Assembly (NCBI GenBank): GCA_027604505.1
Contig: JADIIX010000004.1
Coordinates: 186,001-250,000, forward strand
Length of the DNA stretch: 64,000 nucleotides
Source: Gonapodya sp. JEL0774
Taxonomy: Eukaryota > Monoblepharomycota > Monoblepharidomycetes > Monoblepharidales > Gonapodyaceae
Direction of reading: 5' to 3'
The position numbers and the translations under genes are program-made. Positions 48,991-59,215 of this stretch are shown piece after piece. The notes below the pieces were generated by a model, which saw only the letters and a program-made list of their open reading frames with translations, did no database searches and was not told the DNA's origin. Each line of letters starts with the position of its first letter. The stretch's first letter is position 1.

Positions 48991-49852
48991 CGTCAACAAC
49001 CAACCATATTTGGGCAGCCATTCATTTGTACTTGTGCCAATGGGTATGTCAATTGCACAAGAGCACATGGGAAAACTGTTGCTATGCGCTTTGTAATTGA
49101 AGTTCCACACAAATGCGCACTACCTATCACACAAGCATTTGATCCCTTCTGACACCAACAATCACGTTGTGGACACACAGCACGTACTCTCAATAAATAA
49201 ATAAATAAAATCCAGTGGTTATTGGGTCCAATTATGATTTAACGCTCTGAATCTATGCTCTATCTAATAGGAACCGCTTCGGTGGTGTCCATACACCGCA
49301 GTACCACGCACTTTCCTCTTGAGAATAACCCGGCCCCAAGGATCAATAACTCAAGCAACACCTCTCATAGCTGGTGGCTCTTTTCCGAGGGTAAGCGTGC
49401 ATGGACAGCGAGGGTTCCGTAGCCCAGAAAGACCTGGGCATGGGGTCGGCAAGTGCATTTACACACCTTCACGGAGGCCTGTTGACTCCACAGTAACCCC
49501 CCGCTACACAGACCACCAATTCATTATATTTGACGTTTTCAATTCGAGTCGGAGATCGGAGAACCTCGCAGGGGGCAGGAAAGTTGGTGCGAGAGGGAGG
49601 ACGATGGGCATTTGCAGCGGCACCCACACAAGGCTGAGCCTAACCATCGTTGATCCTCTTTTCAGTCCTCCAGATTTCTCATGATTCATTACTTTCGCCG
49701 TCATGTATTATAATGAGGATATTTGGTGCGCAACTTGTGATCGGCCTGACAAATCAAGAGAGCTGTGCGCCAGGCTTTCAACCACTAAGCCAATATATAA
49801 CATAAACAACTTTTCCAGAGTACTTCGGCCCTCATTGGAACAGTCAGCTATT
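48991..49852. other. Spacer between the two gene copies
   Basis: About 860 bases without a supportable gene. It contains a short (AATA) microsatellite at about 49192-49210. A forward frame at 49319-49684 shows no family features. At 49815-49850 there is a CCAGAGTA...CCCTCATTGGAACAGT segment also found directly in front of the first tRNA-like unit at 55452-55482. Confidence 0.45.
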
Positions 49853-49916
49853 CAAATGTAATCTGTACGTACTCTATATGTGATCTGATCCACTCTGTAC
49901 TGTCAACCCACAATGC

Positions 49917-52900
49917 TCATACAAACGGGTTTCGGTTGTTGAGCAGCTTGTGGAACTTGTCACAGGGGTTGACAAAGCACATCCACAACTCCTCCCGCTC
50001 TGCCGCATCCAAGTGCCAAGCGTTGTCTGTCACAGTAATGAATTTCATGTCTGTTCTTGTGCCGGGGTGTGGGTTTGGTCCGGTGAGCGGTCCCCGGCAC
50101 TGGGGCTTTGCCGCCCCACCTTTCCACTTGACACACCCACGCCGCGGACACTCCACCTTCGCAAAAACCTTCTTCTCAAGACCAGCGGCACTTGCCAGAG
50201 TCTCGATTTGGAGGTCGTCTCGCAGGATGGCGTTCGCCCGATGGAATGTCAACGAGTGGGCGTGTGGGACCTCGTCCAGTGTGAACGGATTGGACCGACG
50301 ACCTTGCAGAGTCACAAGTGGGGACCCTCGTTCCCGGTACAAGAACAGGAAACGATGGATCATCGCATGTTGGGCGTACTTTCGCCATTCATCCGTCTCC
50401 GCCGGAGCGTCCGCGATTTCGTTCACTTCCGTCACAATGTCAGCGACCGGATACAGCTCGACCAGCCTTTTGAACTCGGCAAACAGGGCGGCAAGTTGAG
50501 GACTTCCATCGGGGAAAACTTGAGGGCATCGCAGGACACCCAAGTTCCTGTATCGCGGGTCCCGTTGTTCCTTCATCTACTCCACCACCGCAAATGCCAT
50601 TGGAGCATCATGAGCGAATCGGATGAAATTGAAGCCGGAGACGTTTGCTGATTGGCCAATGTCAGAAGTGCATTGGTGAGTGCCTGTTTCCCCTTTGTGC
50701 TGTGCTGGGGAGTTGGAGACATAGCCCTGCGTCACACATCCTGGGACACCACAAATGTATACCCGTCTCAAGTGATTTAAACTCGTCACTTGAAAATACG
50801 CTGGGTCAACGATGTCTCGCACCGTTGTCATCAGGAACGCCTCATACCGGGCTGAGGTGGGGTCGGAGGACATGCCGTTGGTGGTTGTGTTGCGAGCTTG
50901 AGTTGGGTTCACGGCATGTCCCCGCGAGTTTGCCGCCTGACGGAAGTCTTTACCTTCTCCTAGCGAGCTCGCCCATTGCGTCCACTCCTCACTACCGGCT
51001 ACAATCCCTTTCGGGCATGGGAAGTGGAGTGGAACAACGGGTTTGCCAACTCGGAATGCGAAGGTACGTACAGCAGCAATGAATTGTTGGATTTGTTGTA
51101 ACCGCTCTGCCGATTGGGGGAGGCCCTCGGCTTTCTTGGGCAGGAGGGACGTTGAAGAGCGCCTGTCGTCGTCGGACGAGGGGGAAGAGTCTACAATTTC
51201 GATTGCAGTACTTGTATCTAAAAGTAGAAAAGAAAAAATTGAATAAAAATATATTGGTCAGTTAGAATATCATAGCGAGATTTGAGACGAGGAAGTGGTG
51301 GGTGGGGGATTCGGCTTCGAGAGGGCGGACCACTCTGACACAAAATCCTTACCTTCACCTCCTTTCAAACCACCACTCGCCCGCAACGAACGAACAAGCC
51401 GCACCCTCCCCGTTTCGTACTCCCTACGAAGCTCCCTTAGCTTCGATTCGATTTGCTTGGCGATCGCCGATTCCCGGAACCGGTCCAACAGAGCCTCGAG
51501 CTCCACCCTGACAGCGTCGCCTCCGTCGTCGAGGCGCCACGGGTAGTTCTATTATGGACATGATGCAGAAGAGGGATGGATGTATCTGTGAGTTGTCACG
51601 GTTCGGGAGCAGGACGAGGTTCAGGGCCACCTCACCAGAACACTCACCTCATCCCGTTGCGAGAGCTGCTGGCGCACGAACAGGTCCAAGCACTTGCTGT
51701 GCAGTAGGCCGATTGCGAAGAGCTGATAGTACAGGGGTGAGGGCGATGGATCGTGCTTGAAGTGGCCTGGATGGATGTTGGGACTGACCAACGCCCAGTC
51801 CCTGCTGCGAGGCCCGACCTTGCAGACCGCTGTCGTCCCAACGAGTTGGTACAGCTGTCTGACGGCTCGTAGCTTCTCGATTTTCAGGTTGCTTCCGTTT
51901 GACGTCTCACCAGCCGCCTTGTCCTCCAGTTCCCCATCCGCCAGCAGACCCTTCTCAAACACCGCAACGACGCCTTCCGAATCAGCAGCGACGTGAATCG
52001 GCATCAATATACCCAACTGACGGCGGAGGAAAAGGAGGGCGCGGAAGAACCAGCGGCGGTTGGTTGTCGGCAAGACATCCATAACGGTCCCAAGACGCGG
52101 CACAGCAGGAAATTAGGCGGTACACTGCTTGTTGCAGTGCAAGGATTGTGGAAAATGGTGAGTGAGAGCTCTCTTGCTATCGCTGGCCCACTTCCTGAGA
52201 GTTTGTGGAAGAACGGTATTCCATTTCTAACTGCCTCAAGTGTCACATCCTTGTGGATGTTCACTGTTGACACGGCACCACACTGTGTCCGAATCGGTTG
52301 AGACAGTTGGGCCAACGGTATGGCAATCTCCTCGTTGTAGTGAGGTAAGTGTGCCAAGTCCGCCGGTTCTCGCAACCCAAAGGAGGCAGTGAATCCTTGC
52401 ACCCGGTCGTAATACAGGTCGCCGAGAGCGTCACTCAGCCGTGTGTCGTATGCAGTGGCTGCCGCACCTTGGGTTCGTTGAGAATGAACGTGGAGGTGAG
52501 TTTGCTTGTCATGTGATCGAATGTGAGTTTGCGCGCACTGTGGAATTCTCACCATCCATTGCTGTCTCTCCCAATTCCTCCAATGCAGGCTTTATGGCCA
52601 TCTCCCTAGCATTGCCGATCAAGTCTGCGACGGAGTTGTCGAGACGGAGTCGCCGAGAGTACCCGCCAAACGCCGAGTTGAGCGCCAAGGGTCCGATCAG
52701 CAGGACAAGTGCGTCCTCGATGTCACCGACGAACTGCATCGCGAACTCACACCGGTCATCCAAGAATTCGGGGATCTCCACTTGGATCAGGGCGTGCGAG
52801 GTGAGTTGCTGGAGGAGATGGTCATCGGATCCAGACACGAGTGAGTCACTGTCGCTGTCGCTGTCGCTGTCCACATCCACATCGATTGGATCAGATGATC

Positions 52901-53938
52901 CATTTCGAGTGGATGTATCGGCAATACGCAGAAAGTTGAGGATGCGGACTCGCGATTTTGTTCGAGTGAAATCGTTCATCATCCGCTCCTGTCCATCGCA
53001 GACTCGCGAAACTCCGGCGTATCTGAACGAGAACGCGCGATCTGAATCGCTCTCTGCGAATTCTCGGACCTGGCGGTGGCAGTGGTCGAGGACGGCGGTG
53101 GCCCATGGAGCGTCGGCGGGATAGCTTTCGAGGTATGTTTCGAGTATTGTTGTCGCCCTTTGCAGATCAACTCTGTATTCTCGAACGTAGAATTCAAAAA
53201 AGCTGAGTTTTTGAAGTCGCGGAAATAGTGACGAGAAAGGAAGACGAGGTGAGTGGTGTGTTTTGGCGAGGACGTCTGAATGTTGTTCACTGATTCTACC
53301 CACCGTTGACCGTTTGCTCGAACGAACCGCTGCTCTGGGGCCCCAGCAAACACTTTGTACCAGTCCGAAGGGCGGTGGAGCATCGGCACAGGAGTCGGCA
53401 AATGAAACAGGTCCTCCGCGAGATCGCCGGAGAAGTACGGACGCAGTGAAAGACCGTGGGTGGACAGTACAAATGTGGGTTGGAGCTGCAAGACGGTCAG
53501 TGGGATCTCACCCAAGGTGAGTGCTTTGTCCGTGGTGTACTCGGTGACCAAGCACGCCAGAAGGTGTGGAGCTGCTGGCCCCAACACATCCTGAATGATG
53601 GACGCCGGGATCGGGGTTGACATGCCAGAGCGAAGGTTCTGCACACGGTGGTCGACAACCGTCTGGAGGTACTCTGCGGCGTTTTCCAAATCGAGTGAGT
53701 TGTACCCGGCGATATCCGTCCTGATTTGTCTGACCATCTCCGTGTCCTTTTGTATTTTCCCCATGTACTCGTCACTAAATTGGCCCTTTTTTTTGACATT
53801 CGCGGCGATCGCTTCTCTGGTCTTTGCCTTGTATGTCGCTGTCCTCTGAGTTGACGACACTCTCTTCTCGGCACGAGCGTCACGCTCCTCGAGGTTTTTG
53901 GTGAGCCAGGGCAAGAGTGTGGACTGAGTTGATGCCAT
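49917..53938 (-). pseudogene. Second copy (B) of unknown gene family, nearly full length with one in-frame stop
   Basis: All long frames lie on one strand and chain into a multi-exon gene of roughly 1200 residues. The start is at 53938 (MASTQSTLLPWLTKNLEERD). A basic helical segment is followed by LTLGEIPLTVLQLQPTFVL and PYFSGDLAEDLFHLPTPVP. An exon at 52510-53270 encodes RYAGVSRVCDGQERMMNDF, then an acidic Asp/Ser repeat. Further exons at about 52000-52430 and 51640-52000 (LYQLVGTTAVCKVGPRSRDW) and a coiled-coil-like piece at 51360-51500 follow. The C-terminal part contains VYICGVPGCV, CTSDIG and ECPRRGCVK, possible zinc-binding Cys pairs. A TAG at 50577-50579 interrupts the frame between AVVE and MKEQRDPRY; copy A has AAG there. 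The family is unknown to me. The YAGVSR... segment faintly recalls a GIY-YIG nuclease core, which is speculation. It may still be a gene if the stop is spliced out or an error. Confidence 0.55.
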
Positions 53939-54119
53939 GGATAAAAGGTGAGTGAAATTCTGGTTGGGGGTGAGCAGGAGGGATCGAAGAGAGCACAATG
54001 TACGAAGAAATTTGGGTGTCTTGAGACCGGCGGTTGAAATGGAGTAAAGTTGGAATTTTTGTACCAAACAAATTTGAATACATTTTTTTATGAAAACCGG
54101 TCGGCGTTCGGCCCAGAGA

Positions 54120-54170
54120 ACCGGCCGGGGGGGGGTGGGCCCCCCCCCCCCCCCCCCCCGCCCCCCACGA
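54120..54170. repeat. G-run/C-run low-complexity block
   Basis: A run of Gs, a short spacer, then over twenty Cs, a G, and more Cs. The corresponding site of copy A (about 48605-48640) has ordinary sequence. Homopolymer runs of this kind are often assembly artefacts. Confidence 0.6.
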
Positions 54171-54505
54171 GAAACGGTTGAAGCCGTTCACACGTACATT
54201 TTGTGAACGTGAGGACGGAACGGAGACAAGATTTGAGATCAGAAGCTCTGGCTCTTTGGATCTGTGGAATTTGCTGGCGAAAAACGACGTCTGTCGTTCG
54301 AATCTTTGGGTTTTGGTCAGATGTCGGGAGTGGACGAGGATTCGGGAGAAGATGGCAATGCAAAGACGGCGGAAGACAAGAGTCTGATGAAATCGTGTAT
54401 GTCAAGTCGTTTGCGCCGGGTTTCGAGTGGTTTCGCGGTGTCGATGAGATGAATGGAAATCTGAGAGTGAGCAGGGTGGAGATGTGGTGGAGGCACGAAC
54501 GGCTG

Positions 54506-55450
54506 TGGTCGGTATACCTCCAAACAATTCGAATTCCAATCAACAAAAGTATTCTGTCTTGCCCTTGCAGTAGTCACCAAAGTGCTTTGTGTCCGTGCCA
54601 GGTCCACAAAATACTCCTATTTGATTGCCGAGTGTGCGCTCGTGGGGGGGGGGGGTCGTACCAGGCAGTACCCGGAGCCTTTTGTGGGCAATTTAATAGT
54701 AATGCTGATAATTCAAGGTTTATTGGCGTGGATGCTACAAAGTCTACGGCAAAGAAATAAGAAATGCATACCACCGCACCACCCACCACCCGTTAGATGA
54801 CACGGGACATGAATCCATTCCAAGGCTTGCTATCCAACCATTGCAAACCAGCCAATAGCCTTCGGACGACGAGAAAATCCGCCTCCTACCGCTGCTGGTG
54901 GCCAGCAATAGAAGGCAGACTGAGATGCAGCGAGCTTCCCAAACTCCGCCTCACTGGGAAATTGACGTCGGAACACGCAGCAAGGGTGCTGGGGATTGAC
55001 ACGTTGAACAGGCGTGGTGTTGGAGAGCCTCGCGTCCCGGGAGCTGTGGGTTCTGGGCGGTACTGGACAACATCAGCGTAAAGGAGTCCCAAGAAGGCTT
55101 CACACCGGCGTCCAAAGCACCAAAGATACCAGGGGATGTGGCAGTGAGCTTTGGGGTTCAGGGCAAAAGAGGGGGGAGACAAAATGGCAACGGACGGGGG
55201 GCAGCATACAAACCGACCTGGGGAGAGTTGGTTTGCTCTGCCTACTGGCGGAGACCGCGCTAACCCACCGCCAATGAGCGGGGATGGAACCGCGATGCCC
55301 GATGCGCGGCGCCTATCCGACCGTCGGACTTTGGAGCGATGGGTTCTCCAATGTACCTTGAGTGCAAGGTGGCACAGCCACAGGACAGCCACAGCCGGCA
55401 GACACTTGAATCGCCCAACAAAATAACCTTTATATTCTGAAAACTGATTT
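54506..55450. other. Region without a recognised gene
   Basis: About 0.9 kb holding a 10-base G run near 54645 and a GC-rich part at 54880-55420. A reverse frame of 195 codons (54886-55473) is Arg/Pro-rich, has an overlapping open forward frame, and shows no motif. I do not call it a gene. Confidence 0.4.
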
Positions 55451-55466
55451 ACCAGAGTAGTTCTTA

Positions 55467-55539
55467 CCCTCATTGGAACAGTGGACAGTTCATCTGCCTT
55501 CTAAGCAGAGAGTCGTGGGTTCGACCCCCACATGAGGTA
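55467..55539 (+). tRNA. tRNA-Arg(UCU), or the best-preserved tRNA-derived repeat head
   Basis: Folds as a full 73-base cloverleaf. The acceptor CCCTCAT pairs with ATGAGGT in 6 of 7 positions (first pair mismatched). The D stem is GAAC/GTTC with loop AGTGGACA. The anticodon stem TCTGC/GCAGA holds the 7-base loop CTTCTAA, giving anticodon TCT. The variable loop is GAGTC. The T arm is GTGGG/CCCAC with loop TTCGACC, the B box. The discriminator is A, and a TTTT run follows shortly downstream. Four other copies in the array share the 3' two-thirds but have insertions or changes on the acceptor 5' side. This one might be functional; the C1-U72 mismatch is a warning. Confidence 0.6.
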
Positions 55540-56047
55540 TAATAATGTTTTGTTTTCTCTTTGAGTTTTTGAGAACTGACTGTTACAATCACAGAATGTT
55601 TTGTTTTTCTTTTTGAGTTGTTGAGCTGTCTGGAGGTCATTGTCTTGTGGTACGCACTGTGGCCTTGTCCATTGCCCGTTTGTTTCTGCCCCCCATTTGG
55701 AAACAAGTGGACAGTTCATCTGCCTTCTAAGCAGAGAGTCGTGGGTTCGACCCCCACATGAGATACAACAAGTTTTGCTTTCTTTTTGAGTTTTCAAGCT
55801 GTCTGGAGGTCATTGGGGTTGTGGAACGCATTTTGGCCTTGTCCATTGCCTGTTTGTTTCCTGTCCCCCACCCTCAATTTGGAAAAAGTGGACAGTTCAT
55901 CTGCCTTCTAAGCAGAGAGTCGTGGGTTCGACCCCCACATGAGGTACAAAAAGTTTTGTTTTGTTGTTGAGTTTTTGAGAAGGGACTGTTACAATCACAG
56001 AATGTTTTGTTTTTCTTTTTGAGTTGTTGAGCTGTTTGGAGGTCATC
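55467..56047 (+). repeat. Tandem tRNA-Arg-derived array, left part (three units)
   Basis: Cores start at 55481, 55707 and 55888, each GTGGACAG... through GGGTTCGACCCCCACATGAG. Between cores lies a shared non-tRNA body containing GAGCTGTCTGGAGGTCATTG, CTTGTCCATTGCC and TGTTTGTTTC. Units 1 and 3 carry an extra stretch of about 47 bp (GACTGTTACAATCACAGAATG...) absent from unit 2, so long and short units alternate. Unit 3 is cut at GGAGGTCAT by the insertion that follows. Confidence 0.85.
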
Positions 56048-56476
56048 TGTCACCCCTAGTGACATTTGAGTACCTGCTGCTAGGATAGTGGTTGGGTAGG
56101 GGGATTAGTCACGTGAAAGGGGTCGTGTGGCACAGCGCACACAGGGTCATTCAGACACAGAGGGTTTAGTTTCTCTTAGGTTTTATAGAGTCCACTCTGT
56201 CACAGGTGGGATGGAGGCATGTCAGTATTTGCTTTGCTCTTGTTCATTACATTTCCGTCACAGTCTTCTGCTCTACGCTCGACTCTGGTAGTGACCCTTA
56301 GGGCGTGTACGGCCAGCACATTATTGTGCACGGATTTGGATTATGTGGGCGTGTTCGACACTTTCAAGTAACAAATTACTAGTTGTTGCTCACTGAAAAA
56401 AATAACTACCTTCAGGGCTTGTTTTTCAACCATCACAAACTCATACTTTCGGCATACACACCAATTCCTCAACGCA

Positions 56477-57617
56477 ATGGGACCGAAACAACGCGAAACT
56501 GGCAAGGCTAAGACAGAGGATACAGAGGACATGGACGAGAGGGAAGGGAAGGTCCAGTGGAAGACCAAGGACAGAGAGAGGGTGCTGCTAGAGACCCTCC
56601 TCTCGTTTAAAGCACACAGGAACGGCGGCAAGTTCTCCAAGCAGTGGACACCGATTGTTGCTGCCTTCAACCAACGGGCGAATGTCAAGTACAGCAAGAC
56701 AGCAATTCAGAACAAGCACGGGGAGCTGAAACGAATGCACACAGCATTCCTCAAGCTCAGGGACCGTTCTGGAGCCGGCGTGGACCCAACAAACCCGTGC
56801 AAGGTGACGATGAGCGATGATTCATGGAAGGATTGGGAGAAGGTGAGTGCTAGGTTAGGATGGAGGTCCCGAGGAACTCTATCACCCCTTCGTTTTTAAT
56901 GAACAGCACAATGAAGCCCTCGTCAAGTACAAATGGCGTGACAATGGTTTCCCATTGTTTGTGCTGGCTGACCAGATCTGGGGCACCACTGCTGCCACTG
57001 GACAATACGCGACGAACGCAACAACACACCAGGCGCGAGATACCAGCAGAGATCCGGCGGACATGACAGACAGCGGCGACTCATCAGAGGATGAGAAGAG
57101 TGGAGCGGAGCAGGATGAAAGTGATGGACGTAGCCTCAGGGACAGTCGGGAGGGAGGTGAGTGCTACTTTCATATTGCTCCAATCGCATACCAGACTTCA
57201 CTACTGCTTTTTACAGGTCAGGGCAGTGCTCCTAGCACACCTGTGCTTTCTGTCTCTCTTGACGGGTCGCGGAGGGGCTCCGAGGGTTCTGTCATACGCT
57301 CGAAAGCCCCAACCACACGCCAGAAGCGCAAGCGGGAAAGCTCTATCACCCCTAACCCAGCGGACACAATTGCGGCCGGCATCAACAACTTTGCAGACGT
57401 ATTCAAGACGGCTATGCAGAGTGGCGTGGCGGAGGGGAATGGCAGCTGGGTGGTAAAGGCGCTCAGCGTTGCTCTCACGGACGGGTTCAATGCTGAGGAG
57501 CGTCGCCACCTCGCAAGGCTGTTCAGAGAAGACAAGGTGAATGCAGAGGTCTTCTATGGTTTGGGGGATGTGGGGACACGACGGGGTTGGCTTGAGGACC
57601 AGGATCTGCCCATGTAG
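56477..57617 (+). CDS. Harbinger accessory protein with Myb/SANT-like DNA-binding domain
   Basis: Exons 56477-56842, 56907-57156 and 57217-57617, with GT-AG introns and frame kept, encode about 338 residues. Residues about 25-125 form a Myb/SANT-like domain of the type found beside Harbinger transposases: QWKTKDRERVLLETLLSFKA, FSKQWTPIVAAFNQR, SKTAIQNKHGELKRMHTAF, then SWKDWEK|HNEALVKYKWRDNGFPL. An acidic Ser-rich linker (SGDSSEDEKSGAEQDE) precedes a basic patch RQKRKRESS, a likely nuclear localisation signal, and a helical C-terminus (FADVFKTAMQSG). In known systems this protein binds the element ends and imports the transposase. It looks intact, unlike its partner. Confidence 0.8.
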
Positions 57618-57705
57618 CTATGTCCAACGCGAGATGCAATAATAAATTTCATGTATTACAACAGATGTAGTGTAAATAAGAAAAAAACTGTTACGCTATA
57701 CGCCA

Positions 57706-59032
57706 TTAAGTGTCTATAACAGGTGGTGGGCGATAATCCCGTTCCGCCCGGATTCGCACATAGTCGTCCCACATCCTCTGAGCCGTCTGCTCCCTCCACA
57801 CCACTGCTGGCTCCATACGGCGACGTTGTGACTGCACCTCCCCGTTGACTGTTGGGCCCACTGGGTATGGGTTAGCAGCAACAAAGTCCGTGGCAATTGC
57901 GTCCCCAGCACCATGGGTCCGCCGATGCACAAAATTGTGGATGACACAACATGCCACCACCATCTCCACTTGCAGAGTGAAATCCATATACCGCCCACCT
58001 TTCTCTAGTGCCTGTGTCCTGTTCTTAGCAATGCCGATCACCCGCTCAACAATATTGCGGAGGGAGGAGTGCTGCAGGTTGTACAGCTCTAGCAGTGTCT
58101 GAGGTCTATTAATAAAGAGGACAATGTAGATGTAGGAGTGCATGAGTCAGTGAAATTTTCAGCACTCACCTCTTTCCCCACTCTGCCCACTCTTTGAGGT
58201 GATACCGAACCCGGAACTTGTATGGGGTCCTCCATTGCATATTGTGCTCGTATCCTGCATCCACAAGGTACCAGCGTCCATCGGGCACATGGAGTCCACC
58301 ACGCTGAAGAGCGTCGGCAAGAACTGTACCGTCATGTGCTGAGCCCTCGTACCCCGCATAAACATAAACAAATTGTCCATCCAGATCCACAATCACGAGT
58401 ACATTCTGTGAGAGAAAGCCCTTACGATTCCGAAAGGGAACCTGAGCATCCCCTACAGGAATGCGTGCCTTGATGTGTACCATCAGCAGCACCAAGGCAC
58501 CCATCAAAATAGGGGGAGAAACAAGGGTTCCCTGTGATCCCTTCTGACTGCACAGTGCTTGCCGTGGGTAGTACAATATAGTCCGGGGCAAGAGAAGCGA
58601 CAGCTGCTTGAGCAGCTGGGACATAAGCGGTTACAGTGGACAGGGAGTGCCTGAACGCGAGTCCGTATAGCCCGCATAGACACTCCTTGTCCCAGATACA
58701 TCATCAGCATCGCCATCTGCTGTTCTGCGCTGACCTCTGCTGTGTCAATCAGTTCCCGTCGCAAGCGAATCCTGGCATAGGTCGAGGAAGACCGTTCGCG
58801 GCATCCTCAGATTGTCCAGGACCATCTCATCATGGGCACACAGAGTTTCCTGAGTCCAGGCCTTGCCCTGAAGCGCACTATTGGTCATTGGGCGCGGGAC
58901 TTGGTGAGGATGGGGAATCAGAAAAGAGGCAGCAGCGGCAATGACCATGACGAAGGCCGCACCAGTCGCCGCGACCATCCGAGTCCTGCTTTCCACCAGA
59001 TCGTTTGATTCCACGTCTGTATTTTCCGCCAT
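57706..59032 (-). pseudogene. Harbinger DDE transposase, frameshifted
   Basis: DDE_Tnp_4-type transposase. Start ATG at 59032. RMPRTVFLDLC leads into RLRRELIDTAEVSAEQQMAM, then MYLGQGVSMRAIRTR. FDGCLGAADGTHI holds the first catalytic Asp (about 58490), YLVDAGYEH the second (about 58260), and IVERVIGIAKNR the Glu (about 58030). HLKEWAEWGKR splices at GTGAGT (about 58170) to PQTLLELYNLQ. The stop is at 57706-57708. Two places need one extra base to be ignored: near 58771 (after FLDLC) and near 58655 (after IRTR). Because no short intron fits, I read these as +1 frameshifts, so the copy is probably non-autonomous unless they are sequencing errors. All three catalytic acidic residues remain. Confidence 0.75.
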
Positions 59033-59215
59033 GATGCAAATCTGCCATGTGGGAGATGCGGGGTTTCTTGAAGGATTATGGGCGTGTTCGGCACTTGCTG
59101 GACCAAAAACTAGTAATTTACGGGGAACTCATACATGCACCCCCAATAACGAATACTTCACAAATAATTACTTTTTAAAATTACAGGTGCCGTACACGCC
59201 CTCAGACAGGTCACA

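Larger units (their letters stand above)
49853..54505. repeat. Direct duplicated segment, copy B
   Basis: The longer member of a direct duplication whose other member is 46153-48990. The left boundary is at TCAAATGTAATCTGTA, shared by both copies. The right boundary fades near 54505 (GTGGAGGC...CAACGGCTGTGG-like). The copies therefore include the gene, its upstream region and the start of the next reverse frame. Divergence is substantial, so the duplication is not recent. Confidence 0.7.
56301..59201. mobile_element. PIF/Harbinger-type DNA transposon, 2.9 kb
   Basis: Bounded by exact 13-bp inverted repeats GGGCGTGTACGGC (56301-56313) and its complement (59189-59201). TTA on the left and TCA on the right are in the position of the 3-bp target duplication of this superfamily, now differing at one base. 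It contains the two expected genes in convergent orientation: a Myb/SANT-like protein (+) and a DDE transposase (-). Related GGGCGTGTTCG words occur just inside both ends (56347 and 59080), in direct orientation to each other. Confidence 0.8.
56048..59215. mobile_element. LTR-like element interrupted by a Harbinger transposon
   Basis: Begins TGTCACC at 56048 and ends GGTCACA at 59215, again TG...CA. It is flanked by TCATC (56043-56047) and TCATT (59216-59220), a target duplication with one difference; the intact array units read GGTCATTGGGG at this point. The left 253 bases resemble the solo LTR at 46952. The remaining LTR tail (TCAGACAGGTCACA, 59202-59215) lies beyond the Harbinger right end. 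No retroelement genes are present. Confidence 0.65.

Noticed and set aside
49731-49802. tRNA-like sequence on the reverse strand (TGGCTTAGTGGTTGAAAGC)
   Set aside because: An A-box-like start is present but there is no proper B box or T arm, and the cloverleaf fails.
54886-55473. 195-codon reverse frame as a gene
   Set aside because: GC-rich Arg/Pro text with competing open forward frames, no motif and no splice support.
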